In this document: positions 1-8,284 of the stretch, piece after piece
Layout: every line of letters begins with the position of its first letter
Position numbering within the stretch: position 1 is the first letter of the stretch
Assembly: GCF_029338275.1 (NCBI RefSeq)
Contig: NZ_CP119789.1
Coordinates: forward strand, 558,001-622,000
DNA: 64,000 bases
Source: Haloarcula ordinaria
GTDB lineage: Archaea; Halobacteriota; Halobacteria; Halobacteriales; Haloarculaceae
Direction of reading: 5' to 3'
Program-made: the position numbers and the translations under genes
The notes under the pieces: generated by a model
Database searches by the model: none
Told to the model about the DNA's origin: nothing
The model's input: the letters and a program-made list of their open reading frames with translations, nothing else

Positions 1-623
1 GCCCGGCCCCGATGGGAGACGGCGTTCTTCGCCTCGGTGCTCATCTCCGCGAACGTCCGGCCGTCGTGCTCGAAGATGGGGTCGAAACCGAAGCCACCGT
101 CGCCACGCGGGGCGACGATATCGCCGGGGACCCACCCCTCGAACAGTTTCACCGGCACCGACTCGCCGTCGCCCTCACGGACCTGCTCGTCGGTGGTCGC
201 CGTGTCGCGCTCGGCGGCCGCGAGGTCCTGGCCGCGGCGCTCCCCACGGTCGACGCCGCCCGGGTCTGGCGTGGCGTCGAACGACTCGCCGTCGCAGTAG
301 GCGATGACCGTCTTGAACGCCGCCGAGTGGTCGGCCTCCGGTTTCGTCATGCGCCAGACGCGCTCGACGCCGACGGTGTCCTCGACGTACGAGGAGTACG
401 GGCCGGGGAAGCCGTCGAAGGCGTCGATGAACAGCCCCGCGTCGTCGACGATGACCGGACCGCCGGCCGTCCGGTAGGCGTCGCGAGCGCCCTGTGCGGC
501 CACCGTCCCCAGGTCGTCGGCCTGCACCTCCGGGTAGTCGAAGTCGAACTGGCGTACCTCGTCGTCGAGGTACTCTGTCGCCTCCCGGACCTTCCCGGGG
601 TTCGTCGTCACGAAATGCAGCAT
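1..623 (-). CDS. rdgB: XTP/dITP diphosphatase (RdgB/HAM1), 3' end outside window
   Basis: House-cleaning nucleotide pyrophosphatase that hydrolyses ITP, dITP and XTP to monophosphates in the cytosol. The ATG is at 623; about 207 codons are visible and the stop lies before base 1. Seen: the N-terminal substrate loop TTNPGKV (residues 6-12), the strand VIVDDAGLFIDAF (57-69), the glycine-rich GDGGFGFDPIF (174-184) and the closing SHRG. Between residues about 114 and 156 there is an acidic insertion of roughly 40 residues where bacterial RdgB runs directly from CDGE to the KLFEG strand. The insertion keeps the frame, so it looks like a lineage feature rather than damage. Confidence 0.9.
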   Translation of the reverse strand, partial: MLHFVTTNPGKVREATEYLDDEVRQFDFDYPEVQADDLGTVAAQGARDAYRTAGGPVIVDDAGLFIDAFDGFPGPYSSYVEDTVGVERVWRMTKPEADHSAAFKTVIAYCDGESFDATPDPGGVDRGERRGQDLAAAERDTATTDEQVREGDGESVPVKLFEGWVPGDIVAPRGDGGFGFDPIFEHDGRTFAEMSTEAKNAVSHRGR

Positions 624-666
624 ACCGGCAACGGGTCGCCGGGCGTCAAAGAGCCGTCGAAACGCC

Positions 667-939
667 TTAATCGACGATGACTTCGACCGGTTCGTCGTCC
701 GCCTCGGCGTCGGCCTCCTCGCCGGCGCCGCGTTCGAGATACAGCATCACGCCGGCGACGACGAGGACGACCCACGAGCGCCAGTTCGCCAGGTTCAGCG
801 TGTAGCCGATACCGAACGGCTTCTCGACCAGCATCCCGTCGCCCGGTTGCCAGTACGACGAGACCAGCCGCTTGAAGCTCGGTCGCTCGAAGTTGTACGG
901 CACGCCGAAGATGGAGCCGGACTGTGGTTTATCTGCCAT
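667..939 (-). CDS. DUF5808-type small membrane protein
   Basis: A 90-residue protein starting MADKPQSGSIFGVPYNFERP. The same frame stays open further upstream, but that part reads as GC-rich shadow and the family begins at this methionine. The N-terminal half matches the haloarchaeal DUF5808 pattern (FGVPYNFERPS, then GYTLNL.N..S), followed by one transmembrane segment (about 55-72, WVVLVVAGVMLYLE) and an acidic tail rich in Glu and Asp. It lies downstream of the prepilin peptidase on the same strand, with a 58-base gap. The biochemical role of the family is not known. Confidence 0.75.
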   Translation of the reverse strand: MADKPQSGSIFGVPYNFERPSFKRLVSSYWQPGDGMLVEKPFGIGYTLNLANWRSWVVLVVAGVMLYLERGAGEEADAEADDEPVEVIVD

Positions 940-997
940 GTTTCCCCCTACTCCCCGCGAGGGTAAATCAGTTGTCCACTCTGCAAGCCTGACAGTG

Positions 998-1969
998 TCA
1001 GGCGAGCCCCACCGACCGGAGGAGGGTAAAGAGCACGTCACCGTAGGTCAGCGAGACGACCAGTCCGACGAACATCGGGACGAGGAACGGGATGCCGGGC
1101 GATATCCACACCGCCTCGCTTCGGGCGAGCACCTCCAGTCCCTCGCGCAGCTGCGCTGGCGTGGTCCCGTAGGCCGAGTGGTCGATGTCGTCGAGGAACG
1201 CCTCGGCGCCCCATGGGTCGGGTCCCCCTGCGGCGCCCCACTCGGGCCCGCCGCCGTCGGTGACGAGCCCTCCGTCGCCGGGTGGATTCGGCGCTTCAGG
1301 GAGCGTCTCGGGGTCGCGGTAGAGGTCTGGCTTCGCACGGACGTCGGCGAGCGAGAGGCCGCGCCACTGCAGGTACATCCGCAGGGCGTCGAGGTCCAGC
1401 CCACTGCGCGTGAACCCGTCCGGCGCGGAGAGGAGCCGCCCGTACTCGCCGGGCACGTCGCTGACCGACACCGGCCGACCGATGAACATCGCCATCGAGA
1501 GGCGCCCGCGGGCGAGGTTCCCCGCAGCCACCGCGAGCGGGTAGGCGACGCCCGCGAGTACCGTGTTCGAGAGGATGGTCAGCGAGAAGACGCCGATGGG
1601 CGTCTGCTGGAGCGGCAGAGCGACGGAGGGGGCCGAGAGGAGGTAGGTAGGGTAGACCGGAAAGAGCACGGCGACCAGTATGAACGCCTTGGCGTCGGCC
1701 CCACCGAAGCCGCCGATGTACCAGAAGCCGTAGGACAGCGGGGCGACGAAGCCCAGGCTGATGGCCACGCGCAGGAAGAACAGCCGCTGGCCACCGACGG
1801 GCGAGGTCCAGACGGTGTAGGCGTCCCACGCCAGCAGGACGACGGCGAGGACGGCCAGTGGGAGCCACGTCCGGTTGGGGACCCGACGCGTCTTCACGTC
1901 GCGGTAGGCCGCCCACGCGAAGACGGGGACGGCGACCAGTCGCAACAGGTCCGGTATCGACCCGAGCAC
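998..1969 (-). CDS. A24-family prepilin/archaellin peptidase
   Basis: Integral-membrane aspartyl protease of the type that cleaves class III signal peptides of type IV pilins and archaellins at the cytoplasmic face. It has 323 residues and several transmembrane helices. Two catalytic aspartates are visible: D24 in [13 protein letters not shown] and D92 in FGGADAKAF, the latter the family GxGD-like motif written here as GGAD. A central region (about 165-270) is Pro/Gly/Asp-rich and probably a soluble loop, making the protein longer than minimal PibD enzymes. No pilin gene is adjacent, so substrates cannot be assigned. The ATG at 1969 sits directly before the first helix. Confidence 0.85.
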   Translation of the reverse strand: MLGSIPDLLRLVAVPVFAWAAYRDVKTRRVPNRTWLPLAVLAVVLLAWDAYTVWTSPVGGQRLFFLRVAISLGFVAPLSYGFWYIGGFGGADAKAFILVAVLFPVYPTYLLSAPSVALPLQQTPIGVFSLTILSNTVLAGVAYPLAVAAGNLARGRLSMAMFIGRPVSVSDVPGEYGRLLSAPDGFTRSGLDLDALRMYLQWRGLSLADVRAKPDLYRDPETLPEAPNPPGDGGLVTDGGGPEWGAAGGPDPWGAEAFLDDIDHSAYGTTPAQLREGLEVLARSEAVWISPGIPFLVPMFVGLVVSLTYGDVLFTLLRSVGLA

Positions 1970-2066
1970 GACTGTCAGGTCCCGTGGGAACGACCCTAAC
2001 CCTTCCGGTGGCGGCGTGGCGACCGCTGTCGGTCGATACGAGCGAAGCGGAAAACGCAGGCGCTGT

Positions 2067-2456
2067 TTATATGACGCGGTTCTGCAGGTAGTCGAGATGT
2101 TTGGCGTTGTAGACGATCTTGACCTCGTCGGCCTCGGGGCTGCCGATGCAGGTCAGGCGGACGTTCTTCTCCTCGACCTCCTCGTCGGAGAGAATCTGCT
2201 GCATGTCCATGTCGATGTCGCCCTCGAGGACGATGGCGGCGCAGTTCGCACAGGCACCGGCGCGACACGAGAAGGGCCAGTCGTAGCCCTGTGCCTCCGC
2301 GGCCTCGAGGATGTACTCGCCTTCGTTGACCTCGATACTGCCGTGGTCCTCTTCGTCGAGGCCGGCGTCGCCGGCCTTGCTGAAGAGGTCGTCGTCGTAC
2401 AGGTCCCAGCCCTGATCGTCCACTACTTCGTAGTTAAGGTACTCAACGGTTGGCAT
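2067..2456 (-). CDS. fer: Plant-type [2Fe-2S] ferredoxin
   Basis: Soluble low-potential electron carrier used by haloarchaeal 2-oxoacid:ferredoxin oxidoreductases. It has 129 residues, the usual size for halobacterial ferredoxin. The iron-sulfur ligands are C64, C69 and C72 in [11 protein letters not shown], plus C103 in RLTCIGSP. The N-terminal acidic insertion (about residues 12-40, [13 protein letters not shown]) typical of halophilic ferredoxins is present, and the C-terminus ends DYLQNRVI as in the Halobacterium protein. An in-frame GTG sits just before the ATG, but the family starts [10 protein letters not shown], so the ATG at 2456 is used. Monocistronic by spacing. Confidence 0.97.
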   Translation of the reverse strand: MPTVEYLNYEVVDDQGWDLYDDDLFSKAGDAGLDEEDHGSIEVNEGEYILEAAEAQGYDWPFSCRAGACANCAAIVLEGDIDMDMQQILSDEEVEEKNVRLTCIGSPEADEVKIVYNAKHLDYLQNRVI

Positions 2457-2527
2457 CACCTGGCGGGTTCGGACCCCGAGTTGTTAGACTTTGCCCTTCA
2501 GGCCCGAATCACCATCGTTCGTGACAG

Positions 2528-3718
2528 TCAGGCGACCGGCAGAAACCGGAAGACGAGGTAGGCGGCGACCGTCGCGATGGAGGGGACGATGTTCTGGAGG
2601 AAGATGACGCGAGCGGTCGTTCCGGGCTCGAAGAGGTCCGAGGCAGACGGGATATCGTCGCGGGACTCTTCACCGATGGGTTCCGGGTGTTTTGGCGTCT
2701 CGGTCCGGTCGCCGACGGTCGGTGCGTCGTCGGCGGTCAGCGACCCTACGGAGGCGACCGGCACCTCACCCTTCACCGTATCGGTGAGCCGGGTCGTCCG
2801 GGTCGCCCGGCCCCAGCCCAGGCCGACGATGCTCATCGTCGCGATGATGACGAAACTCGCCGGGATGCCCAGCGCCGAGAGGAAGGTGACGATGGTCGAG
2901 GCGACCGCGGCGACGACGATGGCCGCGACCAGCGGGAGGTCCGTGAGGTCGTTGCCGACCGTGTCCATCGTCCGCCGGGCGATGGTGAACGCGCCGAGGC
3001 CGATGGCCCCGCCGCCCAGCAGGATGGCCGGCGTCATCTCCAGCGAGCCGTTCCCAACGAGCGGGGCGACGGCGTTGGCGACGTTCGACGCGCCCGCCGA
3101 GAAGCCCATGTAACAGCCGATGCCGATGACGACCATCGTCCCGACGAACTCCCGCCGGGTGGTGTTCTCGCCCAGTTCCACGCGGGGGATGGTCCCCGAG
3201 CGATCGATGTCGACCAGCGAGCCCTCGCTCTGGGAGATGGCGAACAGCTCCACCAGGCGGGGGTAGAAGTATCGCCCGATGACGCCGCTGATCCAGAAGG
3301 CGATGATGGGCGAGACGAGCCACCAGGAGACGATCTCGAGCATCAGCCCGGCGTTCAGCGTCTCCCGAGCGAGGCCGAGGCCAGCGATCGCGCCGACGGC
3401 CGTCATCGACGTCGAGGCGGGCACCCCGGCGACGTTCGAGAGGAAGAGGGCGAAGCCGATGAAGAAGAGGACGATGATACTGATGAGCGGCGAGAACGAC
3501 GTGGCCACGAGGTCGCTGCCGAGGCTCCGGACGACAGCAGGGCCGACGATAAGGCCGCCCGCCAGCGCGAAGACGGTCATCAGCGCCGCGGCCGAGAGCT
3601 TCGTGAGCGTGTTGCTCCCGACGGCGGGGCCGAAGGCGACCCCCGTCGAGGACCCACCGATGTTGAACCCGACGAAGATAGCCACTATGACGCCGATAGC
3701 GAAGAGAACCTCGACCAT
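2528..3718 (-). CDS. PiT-family inorganic phosphate permease
   Basis: Cation-coupled inorganic phosphate transporter in the cytoplasmic membrane. It has 396 residues from ATG 3718 (an alternative in-frame ATG lies at 3730). The two PiT signatures are visible: the N-terminal half has GFNIGGSSTGVAFGPAVGS and the C-terminal half has GFSAGASNVANAVAPLVG. A hydrophilic loop of about 70 residues, rich in Asp, Pro and Glu, lies near residues 300-370 before the last helix. No PhoU-like gene is adjacent. A second, distinct PiT gene lies at 26639-27847. Confidence 0.9.
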   Translation of the reverse strand: MVEVLFAIGVIVAIFVGFNIGGSSTGVAFGPAVGSNTLTKLSAAALMTVFALAGGLIVGPAVVRSLGSDLVATSFSPLISIIVLFFIGFALFLSNVAGVPASTSMTAVGAIAGLGLARETLNAGLMLEIVSWWLVSPIIAFWISGVIGRYFYPRLVELFAISQSEGSLVDIDRSGTIPRVELGENTTRREFVGTMVVIGIGCYMGFSAGASNVANAVAPLVGNGSLEMTPAILLGGGAIGLGAFTIARRTMDTVGNDLTDLPLVAAIVVAAVASTIVTFLSALGIPASFVIIATMSIVGLGWGRATRTTRLTDTVKGEVPVASVGSLTADDAPTVGDRTETPKHPEPIGEESRDDIPSASDLFEPGTTARVIFLQNIVPSIATVAAYLVFRFLPVA

Positions 3719-3802
3719 GTCCAGATGCAACGCCGCCGCAGGCTAAAGGGTACCGAACACGTCCGGCTATGCTGTCGCGTGGCACGGCGACGGCCGGGCG
3801 AA

Positions 3803-4036
3803 TCAGTCCATGTCGAGGCTGCCGAGATAGACCAGCGCGAGGCCGCCCACGACGATGAGCACCCCCGAGAGGAGCTCCAGACCCGTGAGGAACCGGCCGC
3901 CGACCTCGCCGAGCGCGAAGACGGCGAAGGCCGCGCCGCTCCAGACCGGCCGGGCAGCCAGCGAGCGCCAGAACTGGCGGGCCGAGCGACGGAAGTTCGC
4001 CACCGCGCGGCTCGGACCGCTGTCGCCGTCGCTCAT
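3803..4036 (-). CDS. Small two-helix membrane protein
   Basis: A 77-residue protein with a polar N-terminus (residues 1-30, Arg-rich) followed by two hydrophobic segments (about 31-46 and 53-73) and an acidic end LGSLDMD. No known family recognised. Its ATG lies one base after the stop of the upstream pspAB gene, so the two are almost certainly co-transcribed and possibly translationally coupled. The positive patch before the first helix suggests the N-terminus is cytoplasmic. A link with the PspAB/HtpX membrane stress response is inference from position. Confidence 0.65.
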   Translation of the reverse strand: MSDGDSGPSRAVANFRRSARQFWRSLAARPVWSGAAFAVFALGEVGGRFLTGLELLSGVLIVVGGLALVYLGSLDMD

Positions 4037-4037
4037 C

Positions 4038-4655
4038 TCACTCCCACGGGTGCCACCCCGGTTTGTCGGGCCACAGCGGGTACCAGTACTCCTTGTCCCC
4101 TTCGAGCGTTATCTCGCCGTCGAGGTTGCTCTCCAGTTTGAACTCGGCCGTCGAGTCGCGCTCGTGGCTCTCGCGGGTGTCGGGCGCGAACGGGTAGTAC
4201 GCCCCCCGGCGGAACGAGTAGACCCAGTAGGCCGGCTGGCCGTCGTGCTCGCGCTCGAACGAGAACAGCGCCGCGAGCAGGCGCGAGCCGTACCGTCGCT
4301 CGACGAGCGTGTCGGCCGCGAAGTGGATCGCGGTCAGCAGGTCCTCGAAGTCCGGGTCCTCGAAGACGATCCACTGATAGCCGTGGTCGTCGGTCTCGAA
4401 GGTGGCCTCCGTGCCAGTCTCGACCTGCCCGGCGTCGAGGATGGACTCGACCTCCTCCATCGCGTCCCGGAAGTCCGTGTTGTCCACGTCGGCGAAACAC
4501 AGCGCCGCCTCGCCGGTCGGTTCGTAGCCCAGTTCCGCCTCCATCGTGATGTAGGCGGTGCTCATCCCGAAGAGGTCGTCGGGGTCGGCGTCCCGGGTGG
4601 CGTCGGCCTCGGCCTTCATTCCGAGTGCGCTCTTGAGCCCGTCGAACAGTCCCAT
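4038..4655 (-). CDS. pspAB: PspA-associated protein PspAB
   Basis: A 205-residue protein matching my recollection of the haloarchaeal family named PspAB, a presumed partner in a PspA-like membrane stress response. Seen: N-terminus MGLFDGLKSALGMKAEADA, a conserved DDLFGMSTAYITMEAELG block, and a C-terminal FRRGAYYPFAP...EYWYPLWP block. There are no transmembrane segments. Upstream in-frame codons exist, but the family starts MGLFDGL at 4655. In relatives it usually lies next to htpX; here an HNH gene and a hairpin repeat separate them. It is followed at once by a small membrane protein gene. Confidence 0.75.
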   Translation of the reverse strand: MGLFDGLKSALGMKAEADATRDADPDDLFGMSTAYITMEAELGYEPTGEAALCFADVDNTDFRDAMEEVESILDAGQVETGTEATFETDDHGYQWIVFEDPDFEDLLTAIHFAADTLVERRYGSRLLAALFSFEREHDGQPAYWVYSFRRGAYYPFAPDTRESHERDSTAEFKLESNLDGEITLEGDKEYWYPLWPDKPGWHPWE

Positions 4656-4984
4656 ACAGGTGTGAAGGGGGGCGTCCCTCAAGTGGTTTCGCTCCTAGAT
4701 TGAGGAGATTACACGTCAGTGGCGACCGGTTTCAAGAACCAGAAAGTCCCAGCCGGCAGTAGGTCCCCATCCGACACTGGCAGGACTAAAAGGGGCGACA
4801 CGCTGGACGAAGGCGGACGACGCAAGCACTGGAACGAACGCAGTGAGTGAAGCGCGCAGCGAGTCCCCCGAGTCCAGCGTGTCGGGGCTTTCTGGTTGTC
4901 GACGTTGGATGCAGCGAGACGAGCAGACCATGCGACCGTAACAAGATTCACCACACGCCAACCAGGGCATTCGGTACAGAAGAT
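4656..4984. other. Gene-free stretch with part of an insertion between htpX and pspAB
   Basis: No convincing gene. Short open frames of 80-85 codons on the minus strand have low-complexity, Ser/Arg-rich translations and no family resemblance. The stretch holds the inverted repeat at 4737-4897 and the end of the HNH gene. Between the arms, the repetitive CGCAGTGAGTGAAGCGCGCA-like text is of a kind seen in haloarchaeal intergenic elements. Confidence 0.5.
4737..4897. repeat. Inverted repeat AACCAGAAAGTCCC / GGGGCTTTCTGGTT
   Basis: Left arm 4737-4750 reads AACCAGAAAGTCCC; right arm 4884-4897 reads GGGGCTTTCTGGTT, its reverse complement with one mismatch. The arms are 133 bases apart. The same arm sequence, AGCCAGAAAGCCCC, occurs as a perfect inverted repeat at 26067-26122. 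The two places therefore seem to belong to one family of hairpin-forming intergenic elements. Function unknown: non-coding RNA, terminator or a small mobile repeat are all possible. Confidence 0.7.
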
Positions 4985-5959
4985 CTACCCAGTGAGCAGT
5001 GCCATCTGGCCACCTTCAACCAATCCGTGACAGCGCTTACAGAGCGTAATAAGGTTCTCTAACTCGTTCGCGTTTTCGTAACTGTCAAAGTCGCCGAACC
5101 GAGTCTTGTGATGGACTACGGGGACACAACCGTACTCTTGCTCATGCTCTTGTCTGCTCATGAGGCAGGATTGACATCGGTAATTATCACGTTCCCTGGC
5201 TCGCCGACGCTGTTTCCTCCAGTTTGGCCCGTAATAGCGATCATATCCACCTCTATAGCGAGGATGGTTCTCGCCAGAGAACTGTGCTGAACGCCATTCG
5301 ATCATACACTCCTGTGAGCAAAATCGACTCTCGTCGACCTCGGCTGGCCTCACCTGTCTTGTATCTCCGCAGGTTTCACATTGTATAGAGACCCTCCCTC
5401 CTTGCCAGACTCGAGATTCTTCTCCTGTCTGTTGAGACATGAAAGATCCCTTGCAGTCGTAGTCGCAGAAAAATCGGCTCCGTTCCCTAACCTCGAATGG
5501 GGTTCGTTGGTTTGTTTGACCACAATACGAGCAGTCTACTGACACTGTTCCGTAGTTTTTCCCAGCCTGCTCGGGTTCGTTATCTTTCCAGTGTTCCGAA
5601 TGGTCGGTCGGGTCTAGTTCCGCAGATTGCAGAACGGAATTCCAGTTACCGAACCGGTTTTTCAACGTCTTGGAGTTGTGGTCACCGTGTTCATCGTACA
5701 CCATCACGGGTGGAGAACGGCCTATTTCATCGGCCACCCTTCGGAGGTCATCAAGCAGCGTTTCGTCTGATATTTTTTCCTCGCCAGTCTCGAAGCCAGC
5801 GGCCCGTTTTAGTTCTTCGAACGATTCAAACCGTTTGTAGATTGGAGTACTGCTGTAACTCCCGTGCTCGTTGTACTCGGCCAAAGTTGGGCGCGAGTCT
5901 AACTCGTCACTGACCCGCTGATAATCTTCGATGAGAGCCTCCCGCGTAACTCGTTTCAT
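4985..5959 (-). CDS. HNH endonuclease with homing-endonuclease-associated repeats
   Basis: A 324-residue free-standing HNH nuclease. Two tandem DNA-binding repeats of about 50 residues open the protein (about 4-52 and 58-110), sharing the pattern LxxDxxRVxDExxxxP...YxEHGxxxSxTxxxRFxxxxxxxxxAG. Two zinc-knuckle pairs follow (CSYCGQTN...FFCDYDC and CETCGD...FCSQEC). The C-terminal nuclease domain (about 235-320) has CQSC, the catalytic VVHHKTRF and CKRCH. The ATG at 5959 is chosen because the first repeat begins right after it. GC content is visibly lower than in the flanking genes. It lies between htpX and pspAB, so it is probably a mobile insertion; no intron or intein host is visible. Confidence 0.85.
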   Translation of the reverse strand: MKRVTREALIEDYQRVSDELDSRPTLAEYNEHGSYSSTPIYKRFESFEELKRAAGFETGEEKISDETLLDDLRRVADEIGRSPPVMVYDEHGDHNSKTLKNRFGNWNSVLQSAELDPTDHSEHWKDNEPEQAGKNYGTVSVDCSYCGQTNQRTPFEVRERSRFFCDYDCKGSFMSQQTGEESRVWQGGRVSIQCETCGDTRQVRPAEVDESRFCSQECMIEWRSAQFSGENHPRYRGGYDRYYGPNWRKQRRRARERDNYRCQSCLMSRQEHEQEYGCVPVVHHKTRFGDFDSYENANELENLITLCKRCHGLVEGGQMALLTG

Positions 5960-6130
5960 GAGACAGGTTCCCAGAGTTGTGAGTTTTTTCCCGCTAGTCA
6001 AAGGTCAGTTTTTCGTTATTTCATACACGGTAGTAGTCCTACGAGTCAACTAACCAGTTCAGTCATCAGGGAATTCTCGGAGTGAATACCTCCCATATCA
6101 GGAACCACACCGTCCGAAAATCAGAGTTAA

Positions 6131-7015
6131 CTAGAAGCCTTCCAGTTCCCGCTCTAGGTCACGCAGCCGGTCGACCCGCTTCTCCGTCGACGGGTGGGTA
6201 CTGAACAGCCGCCCGAGCCATCCCGTCCTGATGGGGATGATGAAGAAGGCGTTCATCTCCGCCTCGGAGCGGAGGTCCTCCTTGGGCACCTTGTCCATCC
6301 GGCCGTCGATCTTCATCAGGGCGTTGGCCAGCGCGGCCGGTTTGCCCGTGATGACCGCCCCGCCGCGGTCGGCGGCGTACTCGCGGTAGCGGCTGAGCGC
6401 CCGGATGAGCAGGAACGAGACGATCCAGACGGCCAGCGAGATGAGGATGGCGACGAACACCGGCACCTGCTGCTGGCCGCCGCCGCGATTCCGCCCGCCC
6501 GAGAACAGCCAGCCCCAGCGGACGATGAGGAAGGCGATGGTCGAGAGGAAGGAGGCGATGGTCATCACCGCCACGTCGCGGTTCTTGATGTGGGCCAGTT
6601 CGTGGGCGATGACGCCCTCCAGTTCGTCCTGGTCGAGCGTGTTCATGATGCCCGTCGTGACACAGACCGCGGCGTTCTTCTTCGAGCGGCCGGTCGCAAA
6701 GGCGTTTGGTACCCGCGAGTCCGCGACGGCGACCCTGGGCTTGGGGAGATCCGCTTGCTGGGCGAGCCGGTCGATGGTGCGGTGGAGCTCCGGATACTCC
6801 TGCTCGCTGACCTCCTTGGCCCCCATCGAGTACAGGGCGAGCTTGTCGCTGAAGAAGAACTGCGCGAACAGGAACCCGCCCATCACGACGACGATGAGCG
6901 CCAGATTCTGGAAGTACAGCGTCAGCGCGCCGATGAAGACGATGTACAGGGCGAACAGGAGGAACATCGTGAACGCCATGCGCCCACGGAGCCCCCAGTC
7001 GGTTTGCCACTCCAT
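6131..7015 (-). CDS. htpX: Zinc metalloprotease HtpX (M48B)
   Basis: Membrane-bound zinc protease for quality control of damaged membrane proteins. It has 294 residues with two N-terminal helices (about 14-34 and 36-55), then the zinc motif HELAH (H138, E139, H142) in VIAHELAHIKNRD, two further helices (about 150-170 and 185-205), and the third-ligand region with YREYAADRGGA. The end STHPSTEKRVDRLRDLE is typical of the family. The next gene downstream on the same strand is the inserted HNH gene rather than pspAB. A T-rich element (TTTTAGAG in the minus sense, about 25 bases before the ATG) could be the promoter of a near-leaderless mRNA. Confidence 0.95.
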   Translation of the reverse strand: MEWQTDWGLRGRMAFTMFLLFALYIVFIGALTLYFQNLALIVVVMGGFLFAQFFFSDKLALYSMGAKEVSEQEYPELHRTIDRLAQQADLPKPRVAVADSRVPNAFATGRSKKNAAVCVTTGIMNTLDQDELEGVIAHELAHIKNRDVAVMTIASFLSTIAFLIVRWGWLFSGGRNRGGGQQQVPVFVAILISLAVWIVSFLLIRALSRYREYAADRGGAVITGKPAALANALMKIDGRMDKVPKEDLRSEAEMNAFFIIPIRTGWLGRLFSTHPSTEKRVDRLRDLERELEGF

Positions 7016-7141
7016 AGCCCAGACTAGGGGACGGAGCCTCTAAAACCTCGCTATCGTGTGCCGGAAGCGCACGATGCCGACGCCGTCACCGGCGGCCGCG
7101 GAACGCAATACGTAACCGAGTGAGTCGAGTACGAGGTGGTA

Positions 7142-8284
7142 ATGAGCCGGTCTGGAGCCTTCTGCCCGCGGTGTGGCGACGAGATGTCGGCCGTGCCCGA
7201 CGACCGTCCCGACCTTCCGGGCGCGCGCCGGGACTCCGAGCGGGTGCTGTGTGACGCCTGCTACTTCGAGGCGTTCGACCTCGTCGACGCGCCCGAGGAG
7301 ATTCAGGTCCGCGTGTGTGCCCACTGTGGCGCAGTCCACAAGGGGAACCGCTGGGTCGACGTCGGCGCCGACGACTACACGGACATCGCCGTCGAGCAGG
7401 TCAGCGAGGCGCTGGGTATCCACGTCGACGCCCAGTCGGTCGCCTGGCAGGTCGCGCCCGAGCACCTAGACCAGAACAACATCCGGATGCACGCCGAGTT
7501 CTCCGGCGTCGTCCGCGAGACGCCGGTGACCGAGGAGGTCGCGGTTCCGGTCAAGATATCCCGCCAGACCTGCAAGCGCTGCGGGAAAATCGCCGGTGGT
7601 TCCTTCGCCAGCATCGTCCAGGTGCGGGCCGACGAGCGGGACCCAACCGACGAGGAAGTCGAGCGGGCGAAGACCATCGCCGAGGCGTACGTCGCCGAGC
7701 GCGAGGCCACCGGGGACCGAAACGCCTTCATCACCGAGAAAAAGGAGATCCCTGAGGGGCTGAACATGAAGATATCGACGAACCAGATGGGCCACGGTAT
7801 CGCGAAGCGCATCACGGCCCAGCTGGGCGGCTCGTACTCGGACTCCAAGCGCCTCATCACCGAGGACGAGGACGGCCAACCCGTCTACCGGATGTCCTAC
7901 GCCGTCCGCCTGCCGCGCTACCGCCAGGGCGAGGTCATCGACCCCGAGGACGGCGACGGACCCGTACTGGTCCGCTCGGTCCAGGGAAATCTCAAGGGCG
8001 TCAGGCTGGCGACCGGCGACCACTTCGAGGCGAGTTTCGAAGACGAGGACGCTCCGGACGCCACCCGCCTCGGCTTCCGCGAGGACGGCCAGCTCACGAC
8101 GCTGGTCGCTGTCGAGGACGCCAACGCCGTCCAGGTGCTCGACCCCGAGACGTTCGAGAGCGTCACGGTCCCCCGCCCGGACTACCTCGACACCGACGCC
8201 GACGAGGTCCCGGTGCTGAAGAGCCAGGCAGGGCTACACGTCCTGCCCGAACGCGACGCCGACGACAGCGAGCGCGATGCCTGA
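7142..8284 (+). CDS. Archaeal NMD3-family ribosome biogenesis protein
   Basis: Homologue of eukaryotic NMD3, the large-subunit export adaptor; in archaea it is thought to bind the large ribosomal subunit. It has 380 residues. The N-terminal region carries the NMD3 zinc modules: CPRCG (8-12), CDAC, CAHCG and CKRCGKIAGG. The motif SFASIVQVRADER and the later DSKRLITEDEDGQPVYRMSYAVRLPRYR block are typical. GTG and ATG lie in frame at 7136 and 7142; the ATG giving MSRSGAFCP is preferred. Its last 8 bases overlap the next gene, so the two are probably translationally coupled. Confidence 0.9.
   Translation: MSRSGAFCPRCGDEMSAVPDDRPDLPGARRDSERVLCDACYFEAFDLVDAPEEIQVRVCAHCGAVHKGNRWVDVGADDYTDIAVEQVSEALGIHVDAQSVAWQVAPEHLDQNNIRMHAEFSGVVRETPVTEEVAVPVKISRQTCKRCGKIAGGSFASIVQVRADERDPTDEEVERAKTIAEAYVAEREATGDRNAFITEKKEIPEGLNMKISTNQMGHGIAKRITAQLGGSYSDSKRLITEDEDGQPVYRMSYAVRLPRYRQGEVIDPEDGDGPVLVRSVQGNLKGVRLATGDHFEASFEDEDAPDATRLGFREDGQLTTLVAVEDANAVQVLDPETFESVTVPRPDYLDTDADEVPVLKSQAGLHVLPERDADDSERDA

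Noticed and set aside
4709..4970. Two overlapping minus-strand frames of about 80 codons
   Set aside because: No family resemblance, no ribosome site, and they cover an inverted repeat.
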